From CAZMRW01 sp964568805 (GTDB lineage: Bacteria; Pseudomonadota; Gammaproteobacteria; Methylococcales; Methylomonadaceae): a stretch of 27,436 nt of DNA. The translations under genes were made by a program, and so were the position numbers. Shown piece by piece: positions 7,546 to 14,378 of this stretch; positions within the stretch are counted from its first letter, which is position 1, and each line of letters starts with the position of its first letter. The DNA lies in contig CAZMRW010000062.1 of assembly GCA_964568805.1 (NCBI GenBank), positions 1-27,436 on the forward strand. The letters are read 5' to 3'. The notes under the pieces were generated by a model. The model was not told where the DNA came from, did not search any database, and worked only from the letters and a program-made list of their open reading frames with translations.

Positions 7546-7779
7546 ATACAAATTTCGGTATCGCCGAAGTGTGCGGTTCCGCAGGCGATAGGCTGTAAAA
7601 GACGCGATTGCGATCCATTTGTCCGGGTTTATGGCGAGAAGAAGCGGCATTTTGTTGGGCAGCACTTTAGGGCGCGGGGACACTTTGTCCCGGCAAGGGG
7701 TCGGGATGAGACGATGATTCGAGAGTATCTTCGGCATCAGGAACTGGAAGACCAGCAAATTGAACAAATGAGTCTGTGA
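7546..7779 (+). pseudogene. IS200/IS605-family TnpA (Y1 transposase) C-terminal remnant
   Basis: The frame ending at 7779 gives VYGEKKRHFVGQHF, then RARGHFVPARGRDE, IREYLRHQE and DQQIEQMSL. These are the C-terminal landmarks of IS200-type Y1 transposases, including the helix with the nucleophilic Tyr (IREY). Just upstream, KDAIAIHL continues the family match in another frame, so there is a frameshift near 7615-7625. The N-terminal HUH metal site is missing. The piece joins directly to the fic fragment, which suggests that insertion and decay happened together. Confidence 0.8.
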
Positions 7780-7837
7780 TATTGAGCATTAATATCAAGA
7801 AATGTCCTAAAAATAGACAAGAAAATCAAAGAGTACC

Positions 7838-7936
7838 ATGTCACAAATCAATAATAATCTGATGGCGCCCGAAAAACACAAGGCTCACAGATTTTGTGTC
7901 GCGCCGATGCTCGATTGGACAGACAAATTAAAATAA
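7838..7936 (+). pseudogene. dusA: 5' fragment of dusA (tRNA-dihydrouridine synthase A), ICE-truncated
   Basis: From ATG 7838 the frame reads through HRFCVAPMLDWTD, the first motif of DusA, which normally continues into an FMN-binding barrel of more than 300 residues. After GAC at 7924 the DusA match ends and a stop follows at 7934. The 5' end of dusA is a well-known insertion site for prophages and integrative elements, so this is the piece left behind on the host side. The rest of the gene should lie at the far end of the element, outside the window. Confidence 0.88.
7901..7924 (+). other. Candidate attachment site (attL) within the dusA 5' end
   Basis: GCGCCGATGCTCGATTGGAC plus AGAC encodes APMLDWTD, the segment at which dusA-targeting integrases act. 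Gene identity is lost straight after it. No second copy was found in the window, so the other attachment site must be outside. The exact crossover base cannot be fixed from one end. Confidence 0.65.
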
Positions 7937-7957
7937 CATAAATAAATCAACAATATA

Positions 7958-7987
7958 ATAAATGCACAAAATAATTTGTGCATTTAT
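7958..7987. promoter_or_regulatory. Perfect 13-bp palindrome near the ICE left end
   Basis: ATAAATGCACAAA (7958-7970) is the exact reverse complement of 7975-7987, with a 4-base spacer. A partial third copy (AGTGCATTTT) follows at 7988-7997. The arms are not followed by a run of T on either strand and lie 170 bases ahead of fic, so an operator is more likely than a terminator. The binding protein is not known. Confidence 0.5.
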
Positions 7988-8094
7988 AGTGCATTTTGAG
8001 ATGGCCGATCGCTTTTAACCGGGTGGTCATAAATGAGCAATGAGCGAAGCGCCCCTTCAGCAGAAGAAAATAAAAATATATTGTTTTTACAAAA

Positions 8095-8150
8095 ACAAGC
8101 AAATATAATTTATAAAAACAAGTTAATATATTTTTCAATAACAAGCAAAT
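8095..8150. repeat. Three direct repeats at an exact 23-bp period ahead of fic
   Basis: ACAAGCAAAT at 8095-8104, ACAAGTTAAT at 8118-8127 and ACAAGCAAAT at 8141-8150 are spaced by exactly 23 bases. The bases between copies 1 and 2 are also similar. The last copy ends 9 bases before the fic ATG. They could be binding sites for an autoregulator. The very AT-rich context makes some chance similarity possible. Confidence 0.45.
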
Positions 8151-8159
8151 TGATCCATC

Positions 8160-9737
8160 ATGGGCAGACAGCGTATCCCGGAAAACAAAAAATTAGCCGC
8201 TGCTTTGAGCGCATTGCATGATGTGCTGGGTTCAGAACTTGGGGTTGTTAGAGGCAACCAGCTTAAACAGTCTGAACGTGAGATTCTGCAAAAAAATGGC
8301 TTTTTGCAGGAAATTATCAAGGGCTGGTACTTTGTTTCCGATCCAACCGCTTCGCCGGGGGACACAACACCTTTCTTTGCAAATTATTGGGAGTATGTGT
8401 CGCGCTACCTTCAGGAGAGATTCGGTGACCAATATTGTTTAAGCCCGGAGCACTCATTGTTAATGCATGCCGAAAACAATGTCATTCCTAAGCAGGTCAA
8501 TATTCTCACTAGCCAGAATGCCACTTATAAAGTTGATTTGTATGGCGATTACTCACTATTCATTTACCCAGGCAAAGCGGCTCAGGATAAATCATTAAAA
8601 CAAATGTTACGCGGCGTTTATTGCTTGACGACGTCAGTTTGCCTGACGGCATTGGGGCCGCGTTTTTTTCAATCGCATGCCAACGACATCCAGATTGTCA
8701 TGAGCAAGATCGGTGACCCATCAGAAATTGCTGTTTTAGCGGATTTCAATGCGGCCGGTGTCGGTAGACTGATCGGCGCTTATCGACAAATAGGCGATGA
8801 ATCTTTCGCCGACGGCATTCAAAAACAGTTGGATGGCTTGCCGATCAAGGTAGTAGTTACCGACTCACCGTTCGATCAAAACCCCATATATCACTTGAAC
8901 GCTCGAAATCGCCATGCCTTGTATTCCAGGATCAAATTGTTATGGAGCAAGCATCGAAATACAATCTTGGCGTACAAACCAAAAGTTGATGCAATCGATG
9001 TCGCCCAGGATCATTATCTGGCTGCCATAGAATCATTGAAAATCGAGGATGCCTACCACAGCTTATCCATCGAGCGTTATCGAGTAACCCCAGAACTCAT
9101 CCAAAAGATTGCTGATGGTCAATGGAATTCCGATTCACCGGAAGACAAGTCCCATATTGCAGCCATGGCGGCGAAAGGTTATTTGCTCGCCTTCAGTCTC
9201 GTTAAAGGGTGTGCAGGACAAGCTTATGCACATCAGCGAGCAGCAGCAGATTTGTTTGTGGACTACCATCAAGCCTGGTTTCGTCAGCTATTTGCACCCT
9301 CAGTCGATGCCGGCATATTGAAGCCAAGTGATTTGATCGGTTATCGTCGGCATATGGTTTTTCTGCGTGGGTCATTGCACTCACCTCCACACTTTGATCA
9401 TGTGCTGGACGGTATGGAGGCGCTCAAGGAATGTATGGCCGATGAAGGTGATGCGTTCGTTCGGGCAACATTGAGTCATTGGTTGCTGGGATATATTCAC
9501 CCCTTTATGGATGGCAATGGCCGGATGGCACGCTTTACCATGAACCTTATGCTGGCCGAGGGCGGCTATCCCTGGACTGTCATTCGAGTGGATGATCGCG
9601 ACGCCTATATGCAGGCGTTGGAGATCGCCAGTGCAAAAGATGATCTTGAGCCGTTTGCGCGGTTTCTGGCAGATCAGATCGTACTTGCACTCAGCAAAAT
9701 TGCAAAAATCGACTGCGATGCGACGGGCAAGACGTGA
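8160..9737 (+). CDS. Fic-family protein adenylyltransferase with winged-helix-like N terminus
   Basis: The 525-residue product carries the Fic active-site loop HPFMDGNGR at residues 447-455, where His447 would be the catalytic base for AMP transfer from ATP to a protein hydroxyl. Residues about 10-55 (a VVRGNQL helix, then a LQEIIKGWYF strand) resemble the winged-helix start of AbiEi-type regulators, so the protein may bind its own promoter. The middle region (about 60-330) is typical of this long Fic subgroup. I could not find the S/T-x-x-x-E-G/N inhibitory motif by eye. The ATG at 8160 has no clear ribosome binding site; an upstream start is blocked or unsupported. It stands alone behind a palindrome and three direct repeats as probable ICE cargo, perhaps a toxin or phage-defence gene. 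A broken copy lies at 7362. Confidence 0.85.
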   Translation: MGRQRIPENKKLAAALSALHDVLGSELGVVRGNQLKQSEREILQKNGFLQEIIKGWYFVSDPTASPGDTTPFFANYWEYVSRYLQERFGDQYCLSPEHSLLMHAENNVIPKQVNILTSQNATYKVDLYGDYSLFIYPGKAAQDKSLKQMLRGVYCLTTSVCLTALGPRFFQSHANDIQIVMSKIGDPSEIAVLADFNAAGVGRLIGAYRQIGDESFADGIQKQLDGLPIKVVVTDSPFDQNPIYHLNARNRHALYSRIKLLWSKHRNTILAYKPKVDAIDVAQDHYLAAIESLKIEDAYHSLSIERYRVTPELIQKIADGQWNSDSPEDKSHIAAMAAKGYLLAFSLVKGCAGQAYAHQRAAADLFVDYHQAWFRQLFAPSVDAGILKPSDLIGYRRHMVFLRGSLHSPPHFDHVLDGMEALKECMADEGDAFVRATLSHWLLGYIHPFMDGNGRMARFTMNLMLAEGGYPWTVIRVDDRDAYMQALEIASAKDDLEPFARFLADQIVLALSKIAKIDCDATGKT

Positions 9738-10272
9738 AAAATATCGGGTTACGACCTTGATTTGGCGTACCACAACAGATCAAAAACCGTTAAAAGCATG
9801 CCGGGGTTGAAACTGTGTTGAATTACGTAAATGCTGAACTAAATTGCGTATTCCACTCCAATGCGTCCACCCGGAATTATATGAAGCAGCCAGCTATAAT
9901 TTTACAGCAAACAAGCCACCGAAAATCGCTTGAAAGCGGTTGCTGCCAAATATCAAATTTGGAGTTCGCTGATCGTCCCAGTCCGGCCATTATGTAGAGT
10001 ATCAAATTATGAGCAGTGGCGTTACGACGGACAAGCCAAGCTAGATTTTCAGAGGCTCACAGGCTAGAGAGCAGGTAAAGCCTTAACATATTTCTGCTGG
10101 TGAATCTTGCCACATTGTTGCTCTTAAACGCCGCCGTCAGTAGAACATGACGTAAAATCAGGTCGCTTAGGGTTTGATTAAAACGTTACATCGCAAGTGC
10201 TCCACCAGATGCATTGTTCCAGTTCTGCAAAAAGGCAGAAATTATGTAAGAGAAGAATATCAAAGCAGGATG
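9738..10272. other. Non-coding region between fic and the regulator operon
   Basis: The two flanking genes converge on this 535-base stretch. A 60-codon frame at 9815-9997 has no ribosome binding site and no recognisable content. Around 9840-9880 the text resembles decayed insertion-sequence sequence, but I could not name a family. No terminator hairpin with a T-run, RNA gene or repeat was found. Confidence 0.35.
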
Positions 10273-10530
10273 TCAATCGTTCATTTTCCCCCAGGTTTGT
10301 TTGGCTTCGTCTAATTTTTGGTCGATAAATTCGGCTAAGGTCCCAGCATCAACAAACCAACGAGACTTTTGCCCCCCAATTCGAACACAAGGGAATGGAA
10401 GTTGTTGTTTAGCTGCTTTGTTTTTAGCAGTTTGCACATCAATGTCTAGGAACTTTGGGGCAACCAATTCTAAAGGGATCTGTGCTGTGCCAAACTCGGC
10501 CAATAAAGCGAAGTAGGTTGATACTTTCAT
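10273..10530 (-). CDS. PrtN-like (pyocin activator family) DNA-binding protein
   Basis: The product of about 85 residues matches the PrtN family layout: a start like KVSTYFALLAEFGTAQIPLE, a short helix-turn-helix-like stretch ending in AAKQQLPFPCVRIGGQKS, then WFVDAGTLAEFID. Family members are small transcription factors; PrtN itself switches on pyocin genes after DNA damage. I prefer ATG 10530, which fits the family N terminus. A TTG at 10551 overlapping the previous stop codon would add seven residues and is the alternative. It is the last gene of the FlhDC-like regulator operon, so it is probably made together with the activators. Confidence 0.72.
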   Translation of the reverse strand: MKVSTYFALLAEFGTAQIPLELVAPKFLDIDVQTAKNKAAKQQLPFPCVRIGGQKSRWFVDAGTLAEFIDQKLDEAKQTWGKMND

Positions 10531-10547
10531 AGGAGTATTTCTTGAGT

Positions 10548-11015
10548 TCAACTTTTACAAACACAGCACACATTATGCTCCAGTTCATTATTAATTAACT
10601 TCGCACTGCGACAATGGCTACAACGCACTAATTTAAGAACGCCGGCATCTAGCCACTTTGAAATTGCCCAAGCATCTGAGAAATCAAGCAGTGGATAGGC
10701 GTTTGATACGGATTTGATATACGAACAGTAACGCCGATAACCATTAATCACACGTCTTGCACAGTGTCGACGATTCTCAAGTCGAAAAAAAACAGCGCAA
10801 AGCGTCGCCTCTTTAAGTTTTGAAAAACTTTTACTCATAAATTGAGGCGACGTTCTTATCGGACCACTCGATGGGGAGCGCTGATGCATTTCCACAAACG
10901 CCTTGCGAAGAATTGCGGGTGACAAACCAGTTTCCTTGACTACGATGGATATCCGTGGTTTAAGAGACAGTAGTTCCACTGCTAAGGCGTATCGATTAAG
11001 CGCATCCAGGCTCAT
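10548..11015 (-). CDS. FlhC-like transcriptional activator subunit, second copy
   Basis: The 155-residue product follows the FlhC plan: an N-terminal helix (ALAVELLSLKPRISIV), ETGLSPAILRKAF as the DNA-reading helical part, a SPSSGP segment where FlhC has SPPKG, and a C-terminal zinc site with C-x2-C (CSHC) and a second C-x2-C (CCVC). It is shorter than FlhC (about 190) and its end stops right after the zinc site. ATG 11015 lies behind AGAGGAT and overlaps the preceding fusion gene by 20 bases, so it is probably translated with it and pairs with its FlhD-like half. Such pairs (SetCD in SXT, AcaCD in IncA/C) activate conjugation genes. Confidence 0.72.
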   Translation of the reverse strand: MSLDALNRYALAVELLSLKPRISIVVKETGLSPAILRKAFVEMHQRSPSSGPIRTSPQFMSKSFSKLKEATLCAVFFRLENRRHCARRVINGYRRYCSYIKSVSNAYPLLDFSDAWAISKWLDAGVLKLVRCSHCRSAKLINNELEHNVCCVCKS

Positions 11016-11604
11016 AGATATCCTCTAAATCGCCAACGATATTTAAAAAGATATCAATCTCAGACGCATCAAGTGCAACCAATTTTGCTGTAAATTCTGG
11101 AGAAAATCGTGGTTCAAAACAGACAATACCGGCATTGGCAATCCGACGAATCAGCTCAATGTCCATATTTGCAAAGAGCTCTGCCATGCTGTTGTTGATA
11201 CCAAAAATAAGATGTGCCGTCGAACGATCGCGTCTTGATAACTCCCTTGCCTTGATCAGCAGCTCACAGGTTAAGTCCGATATATCCCCGAATGACCTTG
11301 TCTGACGCGCGGCAAGTTTGTCCATATAAGTACTTGTTTGATCACAGGCTGCTTGATAAGAAGAGAGGTGTTCATCTTTGAGATTGATTAATCTCAGCCT
11401 ATTATCTAGGGCATGACTGCCAAACTCGATGACGAGGGGAAAAATAAAATCCTGAAAAAAAAGTGGCGAGACATTTGAAACACCGTCAAAGTCAACCAAA
11501 CATTCATCTTCTGAATTAATCAGTTTTTCTGTAATGATTTTGGAAAGCCGGGTGCCTTGATTAGTCAAGATGTCACGCTTGAAAAGGCCTTTTAAACAAA
11601 TCAT
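10996..11604 (-). CDS. Fusion of STAS-like (DUF4325) domain and FlhD-like domain
   Basis: The 202-residue product has two parts. Residues about 11-85 fit the STAS-like DUF4325 fold: TRLSKIITEKL, then CLVDFDGVSNVSPLFFQDF and a RLRLINL strand. Residues about 108-180 line up with FlhD: LLIKARELSRRDRSTA, FGINNSMAELFANM, ELIRRIANAGIVCFEPRF, matching the FlhD helices 'LLLAQRLI..D.A.AMFRLGI', 'MATTLAAL' and 'VKLAETNQLVCHFRF'. DUF4325 domains are often linked to anti-sigma or histidine-kinase-like partners. The fusion could let a partner protein control a FlhD/FlhC complex. Its start overlaps the FlhC-like gene before it by ATGA, and its end overlaps the second FlhC-like gene. The alignments are by eye. 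Confidence 0.7.
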   Translation of the reverse strand: MICLKGLFKRDILTNQGTRLSKIITEKLINSEDECLVDFDGVSNVSPLFFQDFIFPLVIEFGSHALDNRLRLINLKDEHLSSYQAACDQTSTYMDKLAARQTRSFGDISDLTCELLIKARELSRRDRSTAHLIFGINNSMAELFANMDIELIRRIANAGIVCFEPRFSPEFTAKLVALDASEIDIFLNIVGDLEDIYEPGCA

Positions 11605-12230
11605 AAGTCATCCTTGTTCAAGGGTGTTTCGATGGGTGATTTTTTCTTTCTTTTCGTCCTATGTATCCGTGGCCGTGTGTGTAATTGCTTCCATTTTTGT
11701 CGGCCTGTAGAGTCGGAAGTCGCGTCACATAGCGGACAGAACTTGTATGGGTCTGGAAATTCTCTGATAGCGACATACGTTGAATGACATCGACTGCACG
11801 TCATGCCGCAAATAGTTGACATGCTAATCTGCTGACCTATATGCCAAGCTCTATTGATGTTCAGAATCTTTGGTTTGTCCATCAACGTCTGTTCGTAAAG
11901 CGTGTAAGCTGCTAGATAAATTTCGCCCTTGCACGCTGTGGTGTTTCTGGAAATTTTTTGAAAAATGTTGAAGTAAATCGATGCGTGCAGGCAGTTCTCG
12001 GGTGACTTTGTGATCCAGTCAGGATCGTAGGGCAATAAGCCGGCCTTAGGTCCGTGGCCGTGAATTTCTTTATGAAACTGGAGCGCTGATGCCTTGGAGA
12101 TTTGGCATACCGATCTGACTATCGAGGGACGGCCTCCTTTTTCTATAATGCCTTTAGCCAGATCCAGTTTCCTTTTTAGTCCCAAAATGTCGCTCTCTTT
12201 TGGTGTTAGTCGCAGATGTGATTCCGTCAT
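11601..12230 (-). CDS. FlhC-like transcriptional activator subunit (SetC/AcaC type)
   Basis: The 209-residue product keeps most FlhC landmarks: RSVCQISKASALQFHKEI, the GLLPYDPDW stretch (FlhC has GMLPFS..WF), NCLHASIYFNIFQ, an INRAWHIGQQ helix and a zinc site with CSRC and CPLC. A basic Lys/Arg tail of about 40 residues follows and could help DNA binding. ATG 12230 has AAGGGAG ahead of it. It lies 15 bases after the FlhD-like gene and would form the usual FlhD/FlhC hetero-complex with it. In SXT and IncA/C elements such complexes turn on the transfer operons, which here lie directly to the right. That regulatory role is inferred from family and context. Confidence 0.82.
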   Translation of the reverse strand: MTESHLRLTPKESDILGLKRKLDLAKGIIEKGGRPSIVRSVCQISKASALQFHKEIHGHGPKAGLLPYDPDWITKSPENCLHASIYFNIFQKISRNTTACKGEIYLAAYTLYEQTLMDKPKILNINRAWHIGQQISMSTICGMTCSRCHSTYVAIREFPDPYKFCPLCDATSDSTGRQKWKQLHTRPRIHRTKRKKKSPIETPLNKDDL

Positions 12231-12245
12231 TTTGCCAAGCTCCCT

Positions 12246-12518
12246 TTAGGTATGTGTCGTCACCGGCAATAAAGCGGCAAGAATGTTGGGTGGAGTGGTT
12301 GATGGTGTCGCTAGGACCGGTAATATCGTAAATACGGCTCTACCGCACTCCGCCAGTTCCTTTAGATCCTCAAGCGACATGCACGATATTCTCTCGATTT
12401 CCGCAGCATCCAGATTGAATTTCCAAATGGCATCCATAGGATGATGCCGCGCGCATTCACGAACCACCATCAAAAACTGGAAGTTAAGATTTTTTAGATC
12501 GTCGTTAACAAGATTCAT
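12246..12518 (-). CDS. FlhD-like transcriptional activator subunit (SetD/AcaD type)
   Basis: The 90-residue product is all-helical and follows FlhD: DLKNLNFQFLMVVRECARHH, MDAIWKFNLDAAEIERIS, LEDLKELAECGRAVFTI. FlhD is about 115 residues, so this is slightly short at the end. ATG 12518 has GGGATAA ahead of it. It is the first gene of the five-gene minus-strand operon that ends with the PrtN-like protein, and lies opposite the transfer operon. Confidence 0.75.
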   Translation of the reverse strand: MNLVNDDLKNLNFQFLMVVRECARHHPMDAIWKFNLDAAEIERISCMSLEDLKELAECGRAVFTILPVLATPSTTPPNILAALLPVTTHT

Positions 12519-12756
12519 GTTCGTTTATCCCGGTAGTTGTCTGATTAAATTTTGAATGAGAGCAAATGAAAGACATAGCTCGAAAGATTGCAAAAAAACG
12601 AACAAACCTGCGCAACTATTGACTTGTCTGGCTTGTGGCTCATTCAAAAAACAAGCATAGGGATAAAAAATAATGCAAGGGCTCAAAAGGGTAAAAATCG
12701 ATATTTTTTTGAGGTTTTTGAAAAAATTAAAGCGTTAAACCTCAGTCCGCGTTTCG
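12519..12756. other. Divergent control region between regulator and transfer operons
   Basis: This stretch separates the FlhD-like start (minus strand) from the activator element of the transfer operon (plus strand) and must hold the promoter of the regulator operon. No hexamer pair of good quality was found on the minus strand. A 70-codon frame at 12588-12800 runs through the activator element and is not a credible gene. Confidence 0.35.
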
Positions 12757-12831
12757 AAATCAAAAGAGGCCGAAAAACCGCGTCTTTCACCCCGATGTAA
12801 AAGATTTTTTTCTCGTAAGATTTTAGTCACG
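12757..12831 (+). promoter_or_regulatory. Transfer-operon promoter 1 with 44-bp activator element
   Basis: The 44 bases at 12757-12800 match 19593-19636 at 40 positions with no gaps. The core AAAGAGGC...GCGTCTTT is an imperfect inverted repeat. Exactly 15 bases later comes TAAGAT (12816-12821), then three bases and AGTCACG. The same -10 spacing and AGTCA are found in the second copy. The region 17 bases upstream of the -10 box (CGATGT) is a poor -35, so the promoter should need an activator bound over the element. The FlhDC-like proteins encoded next door are the obvious candidates. Confidence 0.7.
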
Positions 12832-12850
12832 TCAACCGTGAGGGAAATTT

Positions 12851-12975
12851 ATGAGAAAAGTCGTTGTAAAAAAAGGGGGGCAATAATGCGTAGCTTTTAT
12901 GGCTCCCACGCTGTCGCGGCGTCGTTGTCATCAAAAAAATCAATCACTAAAAGGATAAAACCATGGCAATACCCT
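12851..12975 (+). other. Two tiny coupled reading frames in the transfer-operon leader
   Basis: ATG 12851, behind GAGGGA, opens an 11-codon frame that ends TAATG at 12884. The overlapping ATG 12886, behind a G-run, opens a 29-codon frame that ends at 12975, just past the terD-like start at 12963. They could be leader peptides that couple translation into the operon, or chance. No family is recognised. Confidence 0.2.
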
Positions 12976-13538
12976 TGATGAAAGGTGGCAACATCAGCCT
13001 GAGCAAAACCGATCCCTCCCTGAAAAACATCATCGCCGGATTGGGTTGGGATGTTAGAGAAACCGACGGGGAAACCTTCGACCTCGACGCATCCATCTTG
13101 ATGGTCCAAGCGGACGGAAAAGCGCGATCAGACCGTGATTTCATTTATTACCATCAGAAGGATTCTGCTTGTGGTGCCGTGCATCATACCGGTGACAACA
13201 GAACCGGAGCGGGTGATGGTGACGATGAATCCATGCATGTATTTCTCGACAAAGTGCCGGCTGAAATCCACAAGCTGATTGTTTGTGTGTCTATTTACGA
13301 CGCCGACAAAAACAAACAAAATTTCGGTCAAGTCTTGAGTGCCTTTATACGACTGGTTAATAAAGATACGCAGCAAGAAATCACCCGTTATGACTTGAGC
13401 GAAAACGCATCAACTCAGACCGCGATGATCTTTGGCGAAATTTACCGTTATGAAGGGGAATGGAAATTTAGAGCCATAGGACAAGGTGTTAAAGGTGGCC
13501 TTACAGAATTAATCAGAATGCACGGTATCGATGCATGA
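12963..13538 (+). CDS. TerD-family protein
   Basis: The 191-residue product matches the TerD/TerE/TerZ family from end to end: GGNISLSKTDPSLKNI, GLGWDVRETDG, FDLDASILM, HTGDNRTGAGDGDDE, VSIYDADKNKQNFGQV, AFIRLVN and a GEIYRYEGEWKFRAIGQG close. The acidic clusters are calcium-binding in studied members. The family belongs to tellurite resistance and broader stress or phage-response systems, but no other ter genes are near. ATG 12963 follows AAGGAT. It is the first gene of transfer block 1 and shares an ATGA overlap with trbI, so it is made with the conjugation machinery, an unusual place for it. Confidence 0.9.
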   Translation: MAIPLMKGGNISLSKTDPSLKNIIAGLGWDVRETDGETFDLDASILMVQADGKARSDRDFIYYHQKDSACGAVHHTGDNRTGAGDGDDESMHVFLDKVPAEIHKLIVCVSIYDADKNKQNFGQVLSAFIRLVNKDTQQEITRYDLSENASTQTAMIFGEIYRYEGEWKFRAIGQGVKGGLTELIRMHGIDA

Positions 13539-13837
13539 ATTCATTAATACCTTTCAAACTGTTGTTACTTTTGTTCTCCTGTGCCCTCTGTGGCGCTTTG
13601 GGCGGTTATTACGCCGCCTCTTTTTCGCCAATCCCCGCGCAAATCGCCGTGGTTGATGTTAAGGCGCTGGTCATGAAAGCGGTCGAAAAAAATGCAACTC
13701 AGACGGAAGACGATGCCAAGGCATTAACGGCACGAGTGAAAGCCACTACCGATAAATTGGTTCAACAGGGTGTCGTTGTACTGGATGCCCAATCTGTTAT
13801 TCACGCACCCGAGGAAGCTTATGTCAGCATTGAGTGA
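13535..13837 (+). CDS. trbI: TrbI-like F-type conjugation protein
   Basis: The 100-residue product has one N-terminal membrane segment (about 7-28) and a periplasmic part reading AVVDVKALVMKAV, then helices and VVLDAQSVIHAPEEAYV, the close typical of F-type TrbI proteins. TrbI is a small inner-membrane accessory protein of the F-type pilus machine, and its loss changes pilus retraction in F. It overlaps the terD-like gene by four bases and the peptidase gene by 17. Confidence 0.7.
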   Translation: MNSLIPFKLLLLLFSCALCGALGGYYAASFSPIPAQIAVVDVKALVMKAVEKNATQTEDDAKALTARVKATTDKLVQQGVVVLDAQSVIHAPEEAYVSIE

Positions 13838-14378
13838 CCAACAACCTTTAACGCTTGATCTTTTTATTGAAAGAAGCAAAGCCTTTGGCCCCGGTCTAGT
13901 CAAGCATCTCAGGTCCCATGCCATTACCTGGGTACTGTTGATTTCGCTTTACGGGGTTGTTCACGCCAACTACCGGCTGGCTATCAATCAAACGCCAAGC
14001 CTGCCTTACACCCTGTTTCTGATTGGTCTCGATGACACCGTGGAAACAGGTGGACTGATTGCGTTCAAATGGCACAACGGCGATCCCTATCCAGAGGGAT
14101 ATACGTTCACAAAACGACTACTCGCGGGCCCTGGCGATATTGTGACCAAAAAGGGCCGTGACTTTGTTGTGGGCGATCGAACGCTGGTGGGGAAAAATAT
14201 CGGATTAAGCCTGAAAAAACTGTTCCCAAACGATGAGCTGCGGGAAGGCAAGAACACCCTTCAATTCAATAAATACTTCGTCGCCGGCGACCATGAATAC
14301 AGCCTGGATTCGCGTTACAACCTGCTCGGATTAGTGGATAAAAAAGATGTCATTGGCCGTGCGTACCCGATTTTCTAG
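13821..14378 (+). CDS. Conjugative S26-family signal peptidase (TraF/TrhF type)
   Basis: The 185-residue product has one membrane segment (about 34-50) followed by the S26 catalytic Ser in NQTPSLP (Ser60) and the general-base Lys in FTKRLLAGPGD (Lys98). A YFVAGDHEYSLDSR box near the end is also typical. RP4 TraF and its F-like counterpart TrhF process the pilin or other transfer proteins. ATG 13821 was chosen over an upstream frame start because GAGGA precedes it and the longer form would add 17 residues of trbI shadow. It overlaps trbI by 17 bases and the trbC-traW gene by 32. Confidence 0.85.
   Translation: MSALSDQQPLTLDLFIERSKAFGPGLVKHLRSHAITWVLLISLYGVVHANYRLAINQTPSLPYTLFLIGLDDTVETGGLIAFKWHNGDPYPEGYTFTKRLLAGPGDIVTKKGRDFVVGDRTLVGKNIGLSLKKLFPNDELREGKNTLQFNKYFVAGDHEYSLDSRYNLLGLVDKKDVIGRAYPIF

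Noticed and set aside
8095..8150. CRISPR-like reading of the 23-bp-spaced repeats
   Set aside because: The repeat unit is only about 10 bases, the spacers are too short and similar to each other, and no cas gene is present.
9381..9773. 130-codon minus-strand frame inside fic
   Set aside because: It is antisense to the conserved catalytic part of the Fic protein and has no recognisable domain.
9815..9997. 60-codon frame after fic as possible antitoxin
   Set aside because: No ribosome binding site, no family resemblance to Fic antitoxins, and it lies in what looks like decayed sequence.
12588..12800. 70-codon frame ahead of the terD-like gene
   Set aside because: It overlaps the conserved activator element, whose non-coding conservation explains the sequence better.
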